Shown: positions 1-8,173 of the stretch, piece by piece
Numbering within the stretch: position 1 is the stretch's first letter
Layout of the letters: every line of letters starts with the position of its first letter
NCBI GenBank assembly: GCA_013360465.1
Contig: JABWBO010000016.1
Span: 1-55,824, forward strand
Direction: 5' to 3'
Length of the DNA stretch: 55,824 bases
Origin: Anaerolineae bacterium
Lineage (GTDB): Bacteria; Chloroflexota; Anaerolineae; Aggregatilineales; Phototrophicaceae
Position numbers and translations under genes: made by a program
The notes under the pieces: model-generated
The model's database searches: none
What the model was told of the DNA's origin: nothing
Seen by the model: the letters and a program-made list of their open reading frames with translations, nothing else

Positions 1-585
1 GCGCTGGGGCAGCCAGCGTCGCAGCAGTTGGAGCAGTTGCACACTCCGCTCCAGCACGGTCTTGTGTCGGCGTCCGCGCGCCTGATAATAGCGCTCGGAC
101 CGTGCCAGTACCGTCATCACCGGCAGCGCCCAGATGCGTTCTGCCCACGAAATGCGCGTCAGCAGCAGCAGGCTAATCCAGCGCAGTCCACTCGTTTTGA
201 CGAAATGACTGTGGCTGCTGCGCACCGGGTCACGGTAAATCCCGCGTGCGGCAATCTTCCGCCCCCACCGCCGCTCAATCGTCGGGTCAATCCCAAACAC
301 CAATGCCTCTCCCGGTTGTGTCAACGTCTTGACCAGCAGTTTCAGCAAGATTTGTGCCAGCTCCAGCGGCGACCAGACCGCTCGGTTCAAGACCTGATGA
401 TATTGAGCGAAAGCTTCACTGCTGCTCAATCCCATCACGCGCAGCGCTTCGCTCACCACGCGCTTTCCGGGTGTCAAAATCGCGCCAATGAGCAGGATTT
501 GTGCTTTCATCCAAGTCGTGACCCCATAAAAACATGGCGCAAATGGGTCGATCCAGTCTATAACTATCGGCGGCAGGTTAAGCAT
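1..585 (-). CDS. DDE-type transposase, 5' part (truncated by window edge)
   Basis: The minus strand is open from an ATG at 585 to base 1, giving 195 residues with no stop, so the gene continues left of the window. An AAAGG sits about 8 bases upstream of the ATG. The protein reads like the N-terminal half of IS701/IS4-like DDE transposases: a helical start (YHQVLNRAVWSPLELAQ, about 62-78), a probable first catalytic Asp in FGIDPTIERRWGRK (D100), then GIYRDPVRSSHSHFVK and GRRHKTVLER. The other catalytic acids lie outside the window, so activity cannot be judged. The family assignment is from memory of the motifs and could be a neighbouring DDE family. It is the only insertion-sequence gene I see here. 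The right end of the element should fall between 586 and about 670, but no terminal inverted repeat can be defined without the other end. Confidence 0.8.
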   Translation of the reverse strand, partial: MLNLPPIVIDWIDPFAPCFYGVTTWMKAQILLIGAILTPGKRVVSEALRVMGLSSSEAFAQYHQVLNRAVWSPLELAQILLKLLVKTLTQPGEALVFGIDPTIERRWGRKIAARGIYRDPVRSSHSHFVKTSGLRWISLLLLTRISWAERIWALPVMTVLARSERYYQARGRRHKTVLERSVQLLQLLRRWLPQR

Positions 586-671
586 GGTTTCATCCTTTGC
601 TAGAGGTCTGAAACAGCTTATCCTGCCACTTTTCAGCTACCCATGTGCAAAGTCGAACTTAGAAACCCATC

Positions 672-700
672 TTGTTACACTTGACCGGCAATCCTATAAT
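672..700 (+). promoter_or_regulatory. Predicted sigma-70-type promoter of the RND permease gene
   Basis: TTGTTA (672-677) and a perfect TATAAT (695-700) are separated by 17 bases. Transcription would start near 707 and leave a leader of about 145 bases before the ATG at 854. The rest of 586-853 holds the end of the insertion element and this leader, with no other convincing gene. Confidence 0.6.
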
Positions 701-853
701 TCCCCCCGCACAAAGCAACTTTCCGCCCACAGTGCCGTATCATTGATTGTCAAGTTCCTGGTTGGCGAAACTGTGTTGTGCGCCGCAGGTCCGTTTGACC
801 AACAGCGTAAGTATCAGAGACTTGCTTCAGAAGCACCCTAGGAGTCCCCGCCG

Positions 854-3800
854 ATGAAACGCGCTTTCAGTGCGCTCACCGCCCTTTCTCTGCGATTCCG
901 TGCGGTCACCATCGCCCTTGCGGTGGCTGTATCCATCGCCGGAATTGTCGCCGTCACCCAGCTCAAACAGGAACTCATCCCATCCATCTCGTTCCCGCAG
1001 ACGATCATCCTGGCGCAGGCGTCGGGCATGACCGGCGAACAGGTACTCGATGTCGTCACCAGGCGAATCGAAACCGCAGTTGACAGCGTGCCCCAGGTCG
1101 TCAACCTGGAATCGACGACGACCGGCGCATTCGGCGCGATCATCACCGCTCGCAACAACTTCGGCGAAGACCAGGAAGAAGTGCGCAGCGCCATCCAGGC
1201 GGCGATCGACGAAATCTGGTTCCCGCTTCGCCGCATTGGCGCGCCGGAAGGCGAGGACAGCGCCGCTTTTGCCGCCCGCCTTTTGGGCGATATGGCGGCT
1301 GAGCCGCTGATCTGGCTGCATGAAGGCGACTCCACTTTCCTGTTCCAGCTTTCCCCACAGGTCTGGTCGGCGTTGTCGCCCGAAACGACGACGACGCTCC
1401 TCGGCTACCTGGCGCAGCAGACTGAAGCCGGAGACGCAACAGGGAGCGCGCTGCGCAGCCTGGTCGAAAACGAGATTGTGCCGCTGCTCGACAATATCGA
1501 GCAGGTAGCTCGTGTGCAGGTCAGCGGCGGTCAGGTCCTGCCGGGCGCCGGCGGCGCACTTCCCGTCGCCGCCGAGTCTGGTGAAGGAGAGACCCAGAGT
1601 TTGCTCCTGGGTTTGACGCCGGAAGTCTGGACCATCGCCTCGGCGAAAGCGACCGCGGTCAGCGGGCAGCCCCTTGACGCCAATGCTGTCGCCGCCCTTG
1701 CCGCAGTCCCGGTGGACATCCCGCAGTCCGCGCCGGCGCTCCCCGAAAGCTGGCAGATCGACCGCTTCAAGGACGCCCGCGACCTGCGCGAGATGCGCAC
1801 ACTCACCCGTTCTGTCGGCGCGGTCATCAACACGTTCGCAGAATCTGGCGCAATCGTCGGAGCCATCGGGCAGACCGACGACCTGACGCCGGAAGTCATC
1901 CAGCAGATGCTCGCCATCGATCCGGCGCTGGTCGAATACTTCGAATCCGATCAGCTTGCCGCCATGTCTGCCGACGTATTCGCCGAACTCCCGGCGGAAT
2001 ACCTCGCCGGGTTGGACGGCTTCACGCGCGATGCGCTCGCCGCCAAGGCGATTGCCGAAGCCATCACCGGCAGCGCCGCCGAGGCAGCACCGGTCGATCT
2101 GCCCCAGGCTTGGCGCATTCAGCCGCCGCAGCTGATCCTCTTCTCGTTCGACGACATCCCCCTGGCATCGTTCAGTGTCGCCGGGACAGGACTCGACGAG
2201 GCAGCCGTCGTTCAGACATCGGCTGCGGAAGCCGATTCCGCCGTCGAAGCCGCTGCCACCGAAACGCCTCAAGCTGAAACCGTTGCTCAGACGGGCGACA
2301 TTCCCGAAGGTCCGGCGATGCCGGCGCTGATGGGGCTGATCGGCACGTTCATCGGCACGGAACTCAACACCGCCGACGATCTGCTCGATATTCAGCTCTC
2401 CGGCGACCTCGCGGCGCAGTTGGGCGGTGGTTCTCTGCGCGCTGCCGATCTGCTCAACTTCCTGATGCTGCTCGGCGATCCAGATGCGCTCCCCGAAGGC
2501 GCGCCCAGCCTGCCCATCCCAGGCGGTCCAGGCACGATTATCAGCGCGATCAGCGCAGAAGCGTTTGCCTTCATCGCCGAATACGACGAAACCTTCGCTC
2601 CAACCCTGTCGGCTCAGGTCTACGATGCGCTCTCCGACGAGGTGCTGGCGCTGTCTGCGGCTCAGCCGCCGCTTGATCAGGTCTGGACGACGCTGGCGGG
2701 TCAACCTCAGTTCGCCGACAGTTCGCTGAACTCTGCGCGCGACCTGCTGATGCTTGGAAACGGCAGCGCAGCCGCCGCGCTCAACGGCATCAACGCCGCC
2801 GCGCCGGAAGCCTTTGCCGGCTATGAGGTGCGCCTGTTCAACAGTCTTACGCCCGGCGCACTGCGCTTCTTCGCCGTCAATGAACCAGCGTTCTTTGAGC
2901 AGCTTTCCGGCGCGGTGGTCGCCAAGTTCGCTTCCGCCGCCCTGGAGGAGGTTCCGGCATCGGTCATCGACGCGCTCGACGCCGACACGGCAGCGTCAGT
3001 GCGCGCCATCGCCAGCGGCGAAGCGCCATCTGCCGCCGAAGCCCTGGCGGCGCTCTATCAGCAGGATGTGCCGCCGGGCGACCCCAACGCGCCGGCGCTC
3101 GACCCGCAGTGGCAGTTCATCGGCGATTTCGTCGGCGTCGAACTGGACAGCGCAGACGACTTCGCGCGATTCTTCCCCAGCACGGCGAATTTCATCAACC
3201 AGTTCTGGGACAGTGCCCAGGGTGCATCCTTCGGCGTTGGACTGCTCGGCTCTCTGACACCCGACCAACTGGGTTATATGGTCGATAAAGAAGCCGACCT
3301 GCTGTCCAACCTGCGCATCGAAGCGCTTCAGTCGCTCTCTGCCGATCTGGTCGCCACGCTGCCCCAGGATGTTCAGGATCGCATCGCGTCCGGCGCTGTT
3401 CCGTTCGTCCCCACCAACACGGTCACCCGGCTGAATGGCAATTCCAGCCTGAACATCACCGTCTATAAGACCAAAGAAGCGAACAATGTCGAAGCCTTCC
3501 ATATCGTCGAAGACGTCCTCGCCGAAATTGATGCTGAGCGCGCCGATGTGACGGTCGGCATCGCCTTCGAACAGGCGAGCTTCGTCGAAGAGTCGATCAA
3601 CGGCGTCGCCCGCGAAGGCGGTTTGGGCGCTATCTTCGCCATTATCGTCATCCTGGTCTTCCTCAGCAGCGGAGCCTGGTCGCGCGGACCACGCGCCATC
3701 GTCGGCGTCGTCATGGTCGCCGTATTCCTTGGACTCCTGGCAGTGCTGATCTTCCAGCAGTCCGGGGCGACAGGCGGCGACCTGGGTGAGGCGTTCGAAC

Positions 3801-5734
3801 AGCTTGATACAGTGGTCCGCGTCATGCTGCTCGGCGGCGCTGTGACCGGGCTGATCGTGCTGCTCTATCCCGGCAAACTGCCCTATCCCTCCTGGCGCAG
3901 CACGTTGGTCACGGCGATCAGCATCCCGCTTTCGGTCCTGATGGCGATGGCGCTGATGCGCTGGATGCCGCCCATCGTCCACGATGCGCTGCAATCGACC
4001 GGTTCGACCGATGGATTGATCGGCTTCATGATGCGCCTCTTCCCGTCCAGCATCACGCTGAACATCATGACGCTCTCCGGTCTGACCGTCGCCATCGGTC
4101 GCGTGGTCGATGACTCCATCGTCGTCCTGGAAAATATCTTCCGGCAGGTACAGCAGGGCGGCGACAAGCGCCAGGCGATCCTGACAGGCACGCGCGACGT
4201 GTCGGTCGCCATCTTCGCCGCAACCGTCATCACCGTCGTCGTCTTCCTGCCGCTGGGTCTGACCGGCGGCATCATCGGCGAGTTCTTCCTGCCCTTCGGT
4301 CTGGCGGTGACTTACGCGCTCGGCTCGTCGTTCGTCGTCGCGCTGACGGTCGTGCCGGTGGCGGCATATCTGCTGCTGGACGAGCGTGAGATTGGGCACG
4401 AAAGCGAAGGCGTGCCAGAGCGCGTCTATATGCCCGTGCTGCGCTGGGCGCTCGACAAGCGCGTCAATGCCTTCATCATCCTGGTGGTCGCCTTCGTCTC
4501 GCTGGCGTTCAGCGGTGTCCTGTTCGGCTCGCGCCCGCTCGCCTTCCTGCCAAGCTTCGGCGAACCGCAGATCACGGTATCCGTCTCTATGCCCGTTGGG
4601 ACGAAACTGGTCGAAACCAACGCTGCCATCGAAGCGTTCGAGGGCTACATCCGCGCCAACTACAACGAAGACGAGATCGAAGCGATCAACACCATCGTCG
4701 GCGGTGGTGTCGGCTTGGAAAGCTTGATCCTGGGCAGCAGCGAAGTCAACGAGTCGCAGGCGCAGGTGACGCTCGGCATCCCGTCGCCGGAAGCGCTTGA
4801 CGCGCTCACCGGCAGAATTCGCGCCGATGCGGAGCGTATGTTCGGACAAGGCAACGTCACCGTCTCCGGCGCGTCGCTCAGCGAACAGGGTTTCGGCGGC
4901 TTCGAGCTGGTCATGTCTGGTCCGCAGGAGGACCTGGAGGCGGTCAACGCGGCGGTGATCACGGCGCTGAACGAAACCGAAGGTCTGGCGAATGCCACCA
5001 GCAGCCTGGCGCAGGCGGGCGCAGCCGGCGGCGACTCGGCGACCTACATCCGTATCGACGGGCAGTCGGCGCTGAGCTTCTCGGCAGAGCTGGAGACACA
5101 GGATTCTATCGGAGTCACGCAGAACGCCATCAGGGCGATCCAGGCGCTCCCCGACCTGCCGGCGACGGTGACGGTCGAAGAAGGTTTCGACTCCCGCCAG
5201 CAAACCGAAGGCTTCGCCGCCCTGTTCACCGCGATGATGATCGCTATCGCCCTGGTCGTGGTCATCCTGATCGTCACCTTCGGCTCGATTGTCCACTGGC
5301 TGGACATCATCCTGAGCATCATGGTCGCGCCGGTCGGCGCGGCGGTCGCCCTGGCGCTGACCGACCGAACGCTGGGCATTTCGGCGCTGATCGGCATGCT
5401 CATGCTGATCGGCATCGTCGTGACCAACGCCGTCGTCCTCATCGACCGGGTGCTGGCGAACCAGCGCGAGCGCGGCATGAACACCCATGATGCCCTGTAT
5501 GAGGCGGGCGGACGCCGTCTGCGCCCCATCCTGATGACGGCGCTGGCGACTATCTTCGCCCTCATCCCGCTGGCGGTCGGTTTGAGCGAGGGCGCGATCA
5601 TCGCCTCTGAGCTGGGCACGGTGGTGATCGGCGGATTGTTCAGCAGCACCCTGCTCACACTGATCGTCGTGCCGGTCGCTTACAGCCTGCTCGACCCACT
5701 TCATAAGCGGCTGACCGGACGGCGCGGCAGGTAG
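854..5734 (+). CDS. RND-family efflux permease with very large inserted periplasmic region
   Basis: This 1626-residue protein is about 600 residues longer than ordinary RND permeases. The start is ATG 854 with AGGAG 9 bases upstream. Residues 1-130 match the RND start (first membrane helix, then the porter segment with IETAVDSVPQVVNLEST). Normal RND sequence resumes near 860 with NTVTRLNGNSSLNITVYK. The proton-relay helix carries the usual DD (GRVVDDSIVVLENI), and the second half ends in the usual membrane bundle. Between about 130 and 860 lies an Ala-rich, mainly helical-looking region with recurring LTPEVW/LSPQVW-like motifs. A second insertion after the second helix appears to add two membrane spans. 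No adaptor or outer-membrane factor lies nearby, which fits a single-membrane cell. Substrate unknown; proton-driven export is inferred from the family. Confidence 0.9.
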   Translation: MKRAFSALTALSLRFRAVTIALAVAVSIAGIVAVTQLKQELIPSISFPQTIILAQASGMTGEQVLDVVTRRIETAVDSVPQVVNLESTTTGAFGAIITARNNFGEDQEEVRSAIQAAIDEIWFPLRRIGAPEGEDSAAFAARLLGDMAAEPLIWLHEGDSTFLFQLSPQVWSALSPETTTTLLGYLAQQTEAGDATGSALRSLVENEIVPLLDNIEQVARVQVSGGQVLPGAGGALPVAAESGEGETQSLLLGLTPEVWTIASAKATAVSGQPLDANAVAALAAVPVDIPQSAPALPESWQIDRFKDARDLREMRTLTRSVGAVINTFAESGAIVGAIGQTDDLTPEVIQQMLAIDPALVEYFESDQLAAMSADVFAELPAEYLAGLDGFTRDALAAKAIAEAITGSAAEAAPVDLPQAWRIQPPQLILFSFDDIPLASFSVAGTGLDEAAVVQTSAAEADSAVEAAATETPQAETVAQTGDIPEGPAMPALMGLIGTFIGTELNTADDLLDIQLSGDLAAQLGGGSLRAADLLNFLMLLGDPDALPEGAPSLPIPGGPGTIISAISAEAFAFIAEYDETFAPTLSAQVYDALSDEVLALSAAQPPLDQVWTTLAGQPQFADSSLNSARDLLMLGNGSAAAALNGINAAAPEAFAGYEVRLFNSLTPGALRFFAVNEPAFFEQLSGAVVAKFASAALEEVPASVIDALDADTAASVRAIASGEAPSAAEALAALYQQDVPPGDPNAPALDPQWQFIGDFVGVELDSADDFARFFPSTANFINQFWDSAQGASFGVGLLGSLTPDQLGYMVDKEADLLSNLRIEALQSLSADLVATLPQDVQDRIASGAVPFVPTNTVTRLNGNSSLNITVYKTKEANNVEAFHIVEDVLAEIDAERADVTVGIAFEQASFVEESINGVAREGGLGAIFAIIVILVFLSSGAWSRGPRAIVGVVMVAVFLGLLAVLIFQQSGATGGDLGEAFEQLDTVVRVMLLGGAVTGLIVLLYPGKLPYPSWRSTLVTAISIPLSVLMAMALMRWMPPIVHDALQSTGSTDGLIGFMMRLFPSSITLNIMTLSGLTVAIGRVVDDSIVVLENIFRQVQQGGDKRQAILTGTRDVSVAIFAATVITVVVFLPLGLTGGIIGEFFLPFGLAVTYALGSSFVVALTVVPVAAYLLLDEREIGHESEGVPERVYMPVLRWALDKRVNAFIILVVAFVSLAFSGVLFGSRPLAFLPSFGEPQITVSVSMPVGTKLVETNAAIEAFEGYIRANYNEDEIEAINTIVGGGVGLESLILGSSEVNESQAQVTLGIPSPEALDALTGRIRADAERMFGQGNVTVSGASLSEQGFGGFELVMSGPQEDLEAVNAAVITALNETEGLANATSSLAQAGAAGGDSATYIRIDGQSALSFSAELETQDSIGVTQNAIRAIQALPDLPATVTVEEGFDSRQQTEGFAALFTAMMIAIALVVVILIVTFGSIVHWLDIILSIMVAPVGAAVALALTDRTLGISALIGMLMLIGIVVTNAVVLIDRVLANQRERGMNTHDALYEAGGRRLRPILMTALATIFALIPLAVGLSEGAIIASELGTVVIGGLFSSTLLTLIVVPVAYSLLDPLHKRLTGRRGR

Positions 5735-5770
5735 CAGAGCGCCGCGATCTCGGCACGCGATAGCAAACAA

Positions 5771-5799
5771 AAAGCCCGGCAGCAGTGCCGGGCTTTTTT
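5771..5799. terminator. Bidirectional intrinsic terminator between convergent genes
   Basis: An 11-bp stem (AAAGCCCGGCA / TGCCGGGCTTT) with a 4-base loop is followed by a T-run on the plus strand and preceded by an A-rich tract. It can therefore serve both the RND gene (+) and the convergent PLP-enzyme gene (-). Confidence 0.9.
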
Positions 5800-5824
5800 C
5801 ATCTGCTCAAGACACGCGAAGGGT

Positions 5825-7036
5825 TCAGCCCACCTCAGTGATGTCCATATTCTGGTGTACGATCTCCAGCCGTTCGCCGACCGTTTCGAACGCATTCAGC
5901 GCGCGGTCCAGGTGTTCGCGCCGGTGGGTTGCCATATAGCTGGTGCGCAGCAGGCTGCTGGAGGGAGGGACGCCGGGCGGCACCACCGGGTTGGTGTAGA
6001 CGCCTTCTTCAATCAGCGCGTGCCATGCCATGACCGTTCGGAAGTCCTCGCCAATGATGATCGGGATGATCGGCGTGTTACTTTTACCCGTGTTATAGCC
6101 AAGCCTCTTCAGCCCGGCGCGCATGTACTCGGCGTTCTCCCACATCCGCTCCACATGCTGAGGTTCCGTCTCCATGATGTCGAGCGCCGCCAAAGCGGCT
6201 GCCGCCTGCGGTGCGGGCAGCGCCGCCGAGAAGATGAGCGAACGAGCATGATGTTGAATGAAGTGGATGACATCTGCCGAGCCGGCGATGAAGCCGCCGA
6301 TGGACGCGAAGCTCTTGCTGAACGTCCCCATGATCAGATCAACATCGTCGGTCATGCCGAAGTGATGCGCCGTGCCCCGTCCACCGCCGGTGACGCCGAT
6401 GCCGTGCGCGTCATCGACCATAATGCGCGCGCCATAGCGCTTGCAGATCGCCACGATCTCCGGCAGGGGCGCGATATCGCCGCCCATACTGTAGACGCCA
6501 TCGACGACGACCAGCTTGCCGGCGTCTTCTGGCAGGCGCTTCAGCACATCTTCCAGGCTGCCCAGATCGCTGTGGCGGAAGCGTTTCATTTCCCCCCGGC
6601 ACATCATGCAGCCATCGACGATGCTGGCGTGATCGTCTTTGTCAACGATCACATAGTCGCCCTTCTGCACGACCGCCGTAATTGTGCCGACGTTCGTCTG
6701 GTAGCCGGTCGAAAAGACCAGCGCCGCTTCTTTTCCGACGAATTTCGCCAGCCGCTTGTCCAGCTCCAGATGCAGCTGAAGCGTGCCGTTCAGAAATCGC
6801 GACCCGGTGACGCTCGTGCCATAGCGGTCGATAGCGTCTTTCGCTGCCTGTCGAACGCGCGGATCAGTCGTCAGCCCCAGATAGTTATTGGAGCCGATCA
6901 TCACCACTTCTTTGCCTTCAAACCTGGCGACTGCGCCTTCGGTATCGCTCAGTGCCCGAAAATACGGGTAGATACCCAGCGCCATCGCCTCCTTCGCTTG
7001 CGTGTAGGATTTCGCCTTGTCAAAAAGGTCAGCCAC
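5825..7036 (-). CDS. Alpha-oxoamine synthase, serine palmitoyltransferase-like
   Basis: A 403-residue PLP-dependent enzyme that should condense an amino acid with an acyl-CoA. The start is GTG 7036 with AAGGGA upstream. The PLP lysine is K241 in GTFSKSFASIGGF; D208 and H211 (VDDAHGIG) and H136 (DHASIVDG) are the usual cofactor contacts. The TFSKS...ASIGGF form, together with TGSRFLNGTLQLH, HASIVDG and a C-terminal NPVVPPG...YMATH, recalls bacterial serine palmitoyltransferases more than BioF or 2-amino-3-ketobutyrate CoA ligase, whose lysine motif is usually GTLGKA. If so, it would make 3-ketosphinganine from serine and palmitoyl-CoA. No other sphingolipid gene is in the window, and glycine-using relatives remain possible. 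It is monocistronic and convergent with the RND gene. Confidence 0.85.
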   Translation of the reverse strand: MADLFDKAKSYTQAKEAMALGIYPYFRALSDTEGAVARFEGKEVVMIGSNNYLGLTTDPRVRQAAKDAIDRYGTSVTGSRFLNGTLQLHLELDKRLAKFVGKEAALVFSTGYQTNVGTITAVVQKGDYVIVDKDDHASIVDGCMMCRGEMKRFRHSDLGSLEDVLKRLPEDAGKLVVVDGVYSMGGDIAPLPEIVAICKRYGARIMVDDAHGIGVTGGGRGTAHHFGMTDDVDLIMGTFSKSFASIGGFIAGSADVIHFIQHHARSLIFSAALPAPQAAAALAALDIMETEPQHVERMWENAEYMRAGLKRLGYNTGKSNTPIIPIIIGEDFRTVMAWHALIEEGVYTNPVVPPGVPPSSSLLRTSYMATHRREHLDRALNAFETVGERLEIVHQNMDITEVG

Positions 7037-7149
7037 AACGGTTCCCTTCTGTGATTCTCATTGCGCCTAAGTGCGGCAGGAGTGATTCAAGTTTGGCTTC
7101 CGATTCCTATAAAGATAACACTGACCCAGGAAAAAGGGTATTGCATCCG

Positions 7150-7178
7150 TTGCCATGCCGCCGGGGATTCGTTACAAT
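7150..7178 (+). promoter_or_regulatory. Predicted sigma-70-type promoter for the 7223 gene
   Basis: TTGCCA (7150-7155), a 17-base spacer and TACAAT (7173-7178). Transcription would begin near 7185, about 38 bases before the ATG at 7223. Confidence 0.55.
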
Positions 7179-7222
7179 GGACACAATCACTGTATGAATC
7201 ATGCTCAGGAGACTCAACAGGT

Positions 7223-7450
7223 ATGTTGCTGAAGCGCCTGGTAGTGTGGGCAGTTTCGATGGTTCTGGGTTTCGCGGTGGCGACTTTCATCGTCATTGTG
7301 GTGCTGCCGAGCATCCCGGTGCAGGGCGGGCACTCCATCAGCCTCCAGCAGTACGGCGGGCAGTATCTCTTCTGGACGGGCTTCCCCATCGGTTTGATCT
7401 TCGTGGTCTGGCTGGACGCCCTGCTCGGCACCAGCATCCTGCCCGAATAA
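7223..7450 (+). CDS. Small membrane protein of unknown function (75 aa)
   Basis: The ATG at 7223 follows an AGGAG at 7207-7211 and a good promoter. The product has a first hydrophobic helix (about residues 6-29, LVVWAVSMVLGFAVATFIVI) and a second (about 49-67, YLFWTGFPIGLIFVVWLDAL), joined by a short polar loop containing QGGHSISLQQYGG. It is probably a two-span inner-membrane protein. I do not recognise the family. The gene following it in the same direction is also membrane-anchored, but nothing shows a shared function. Confidence 0.6.
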   Translation: MLLKRLVVWAVSMVLGFAVATFIVIVVLPSIPVQGGHSISLQQYGGQYLFWTGFPIGLIFVVWLDALLGTSILPE

Positions 7451-7513
7451 ACCGCGACTGCGCTGAATGCTCTATCGGACGCCCTGGTCGGCGTCCGTTT
7501 GATTCCCCCCATC

Positions 7514-8107
7514 ATGCACGCCGATGATGCCCTGACAGCGCGCCGACTGCGCTTCATCACCGCCCTGCTGGTCCTGGCAGCGGTCGGGGTCAGCGCGCTG
7601 GCGCTGCTGCTGGCTGCCGGTTGGGCTGATCCGCCGATCGCGCCTAAGCGCGTGTTGTCCGCCAGTTCACCAGCGGACCTGCCGCTCATCGATCCGTCCG
7701 CGCTGTCTCAGGACGAGGGCTGCACCTGGGCTGCCCTGCCGCTCGCTGACCTGACCGCCCCGGTCACGCTTCAGGCGGAGGCAGTGTTCAGCGGCGATCT
7801 GGCGGTCTGGGGGTTCTGGTTTCTACGCCCTGGCGAGCCGATGCCCACGCGCGTTGTGATCCACCCCGCAGGCAGTTACAGCCTGTCCAGCGCCCCGGCG
7901 CCAGACTGGACGCCTTTTCTACACATCCGCCCCACCAGCAACCACCTCTACCTGCACATCGCAGCAGATGGTCGCGCTGAGCTGCGCATCAACGGGGAGC
8001 TGGCGGTAGTCTTTGACGCCGGTGTGTTTGTGGATTGGCGCGGTGGGATAGTTTTTGACAGTTCTTCGCCGCCCACCTGGCGGCTCATCCAGGTTAACGG
8101 CAGCTAA
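7514..8107 (+). CDS. Membrane-anchored extracytoplasmic protein, unknown
   Basis: 197 residues from ATG 7514; an in-frame ATG at 7499 is an alternative start. One hydrophobic helix near the N-terminus (about residues 14-34, FITALLVLAAVGVSALALLL) is followed by a soluble domain rich in beta-prone sequence (for example TLQAEAVFSGDLAVWGFWFL and ADGRAELRINGELAVVFDAG). The pattern suggests a single-span protein with an external jelly-roll or LamG-like fold, but no catalytic motif is visible and the family is not recognised. It starts 63 bases after the previous gene and ends 66 bases before the HMG-CoA reductase gene. Confidence 0.6.
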   Translation: MHADDALTARRLRFITALLVLAAVGVSALALLLAAGWADPPIAPKRVLSASSPADLPLIDPSALSQDEGCTWAALPLADLTAPVTLQAEAVFSGDLAVWGFWFLRPGEPMPTRVVIHPAGSYSLSSAPAPDWTPFLHIRPTSNHLYLHIAADGRAELRINGELAVVFDAGVFVDWRGGIVFDSSSPPTWRLIQVNGS

Positions 8108-8173
8108 GGCATTGTGCCCTGCTTCACAAGTCGGTAGTTTTTTGCAGTCTTCATCAAGTAGCATCGGGATACC

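Noticed and set aside
28-603. A plus-strand frame of 191 codons at the left edge
   Set aside because: The opposite strand encodes a recognisable transposase through the same bases; the plus-strand product has no family features.
827-5770. Long minus-strand open frames (625 and 924 codons) opposite the RND gene
   Set aside because: Antisense shadows of a GC-rich gene. There is no recognisable motif, and the plus strand carries clear RND sequence with a good start.
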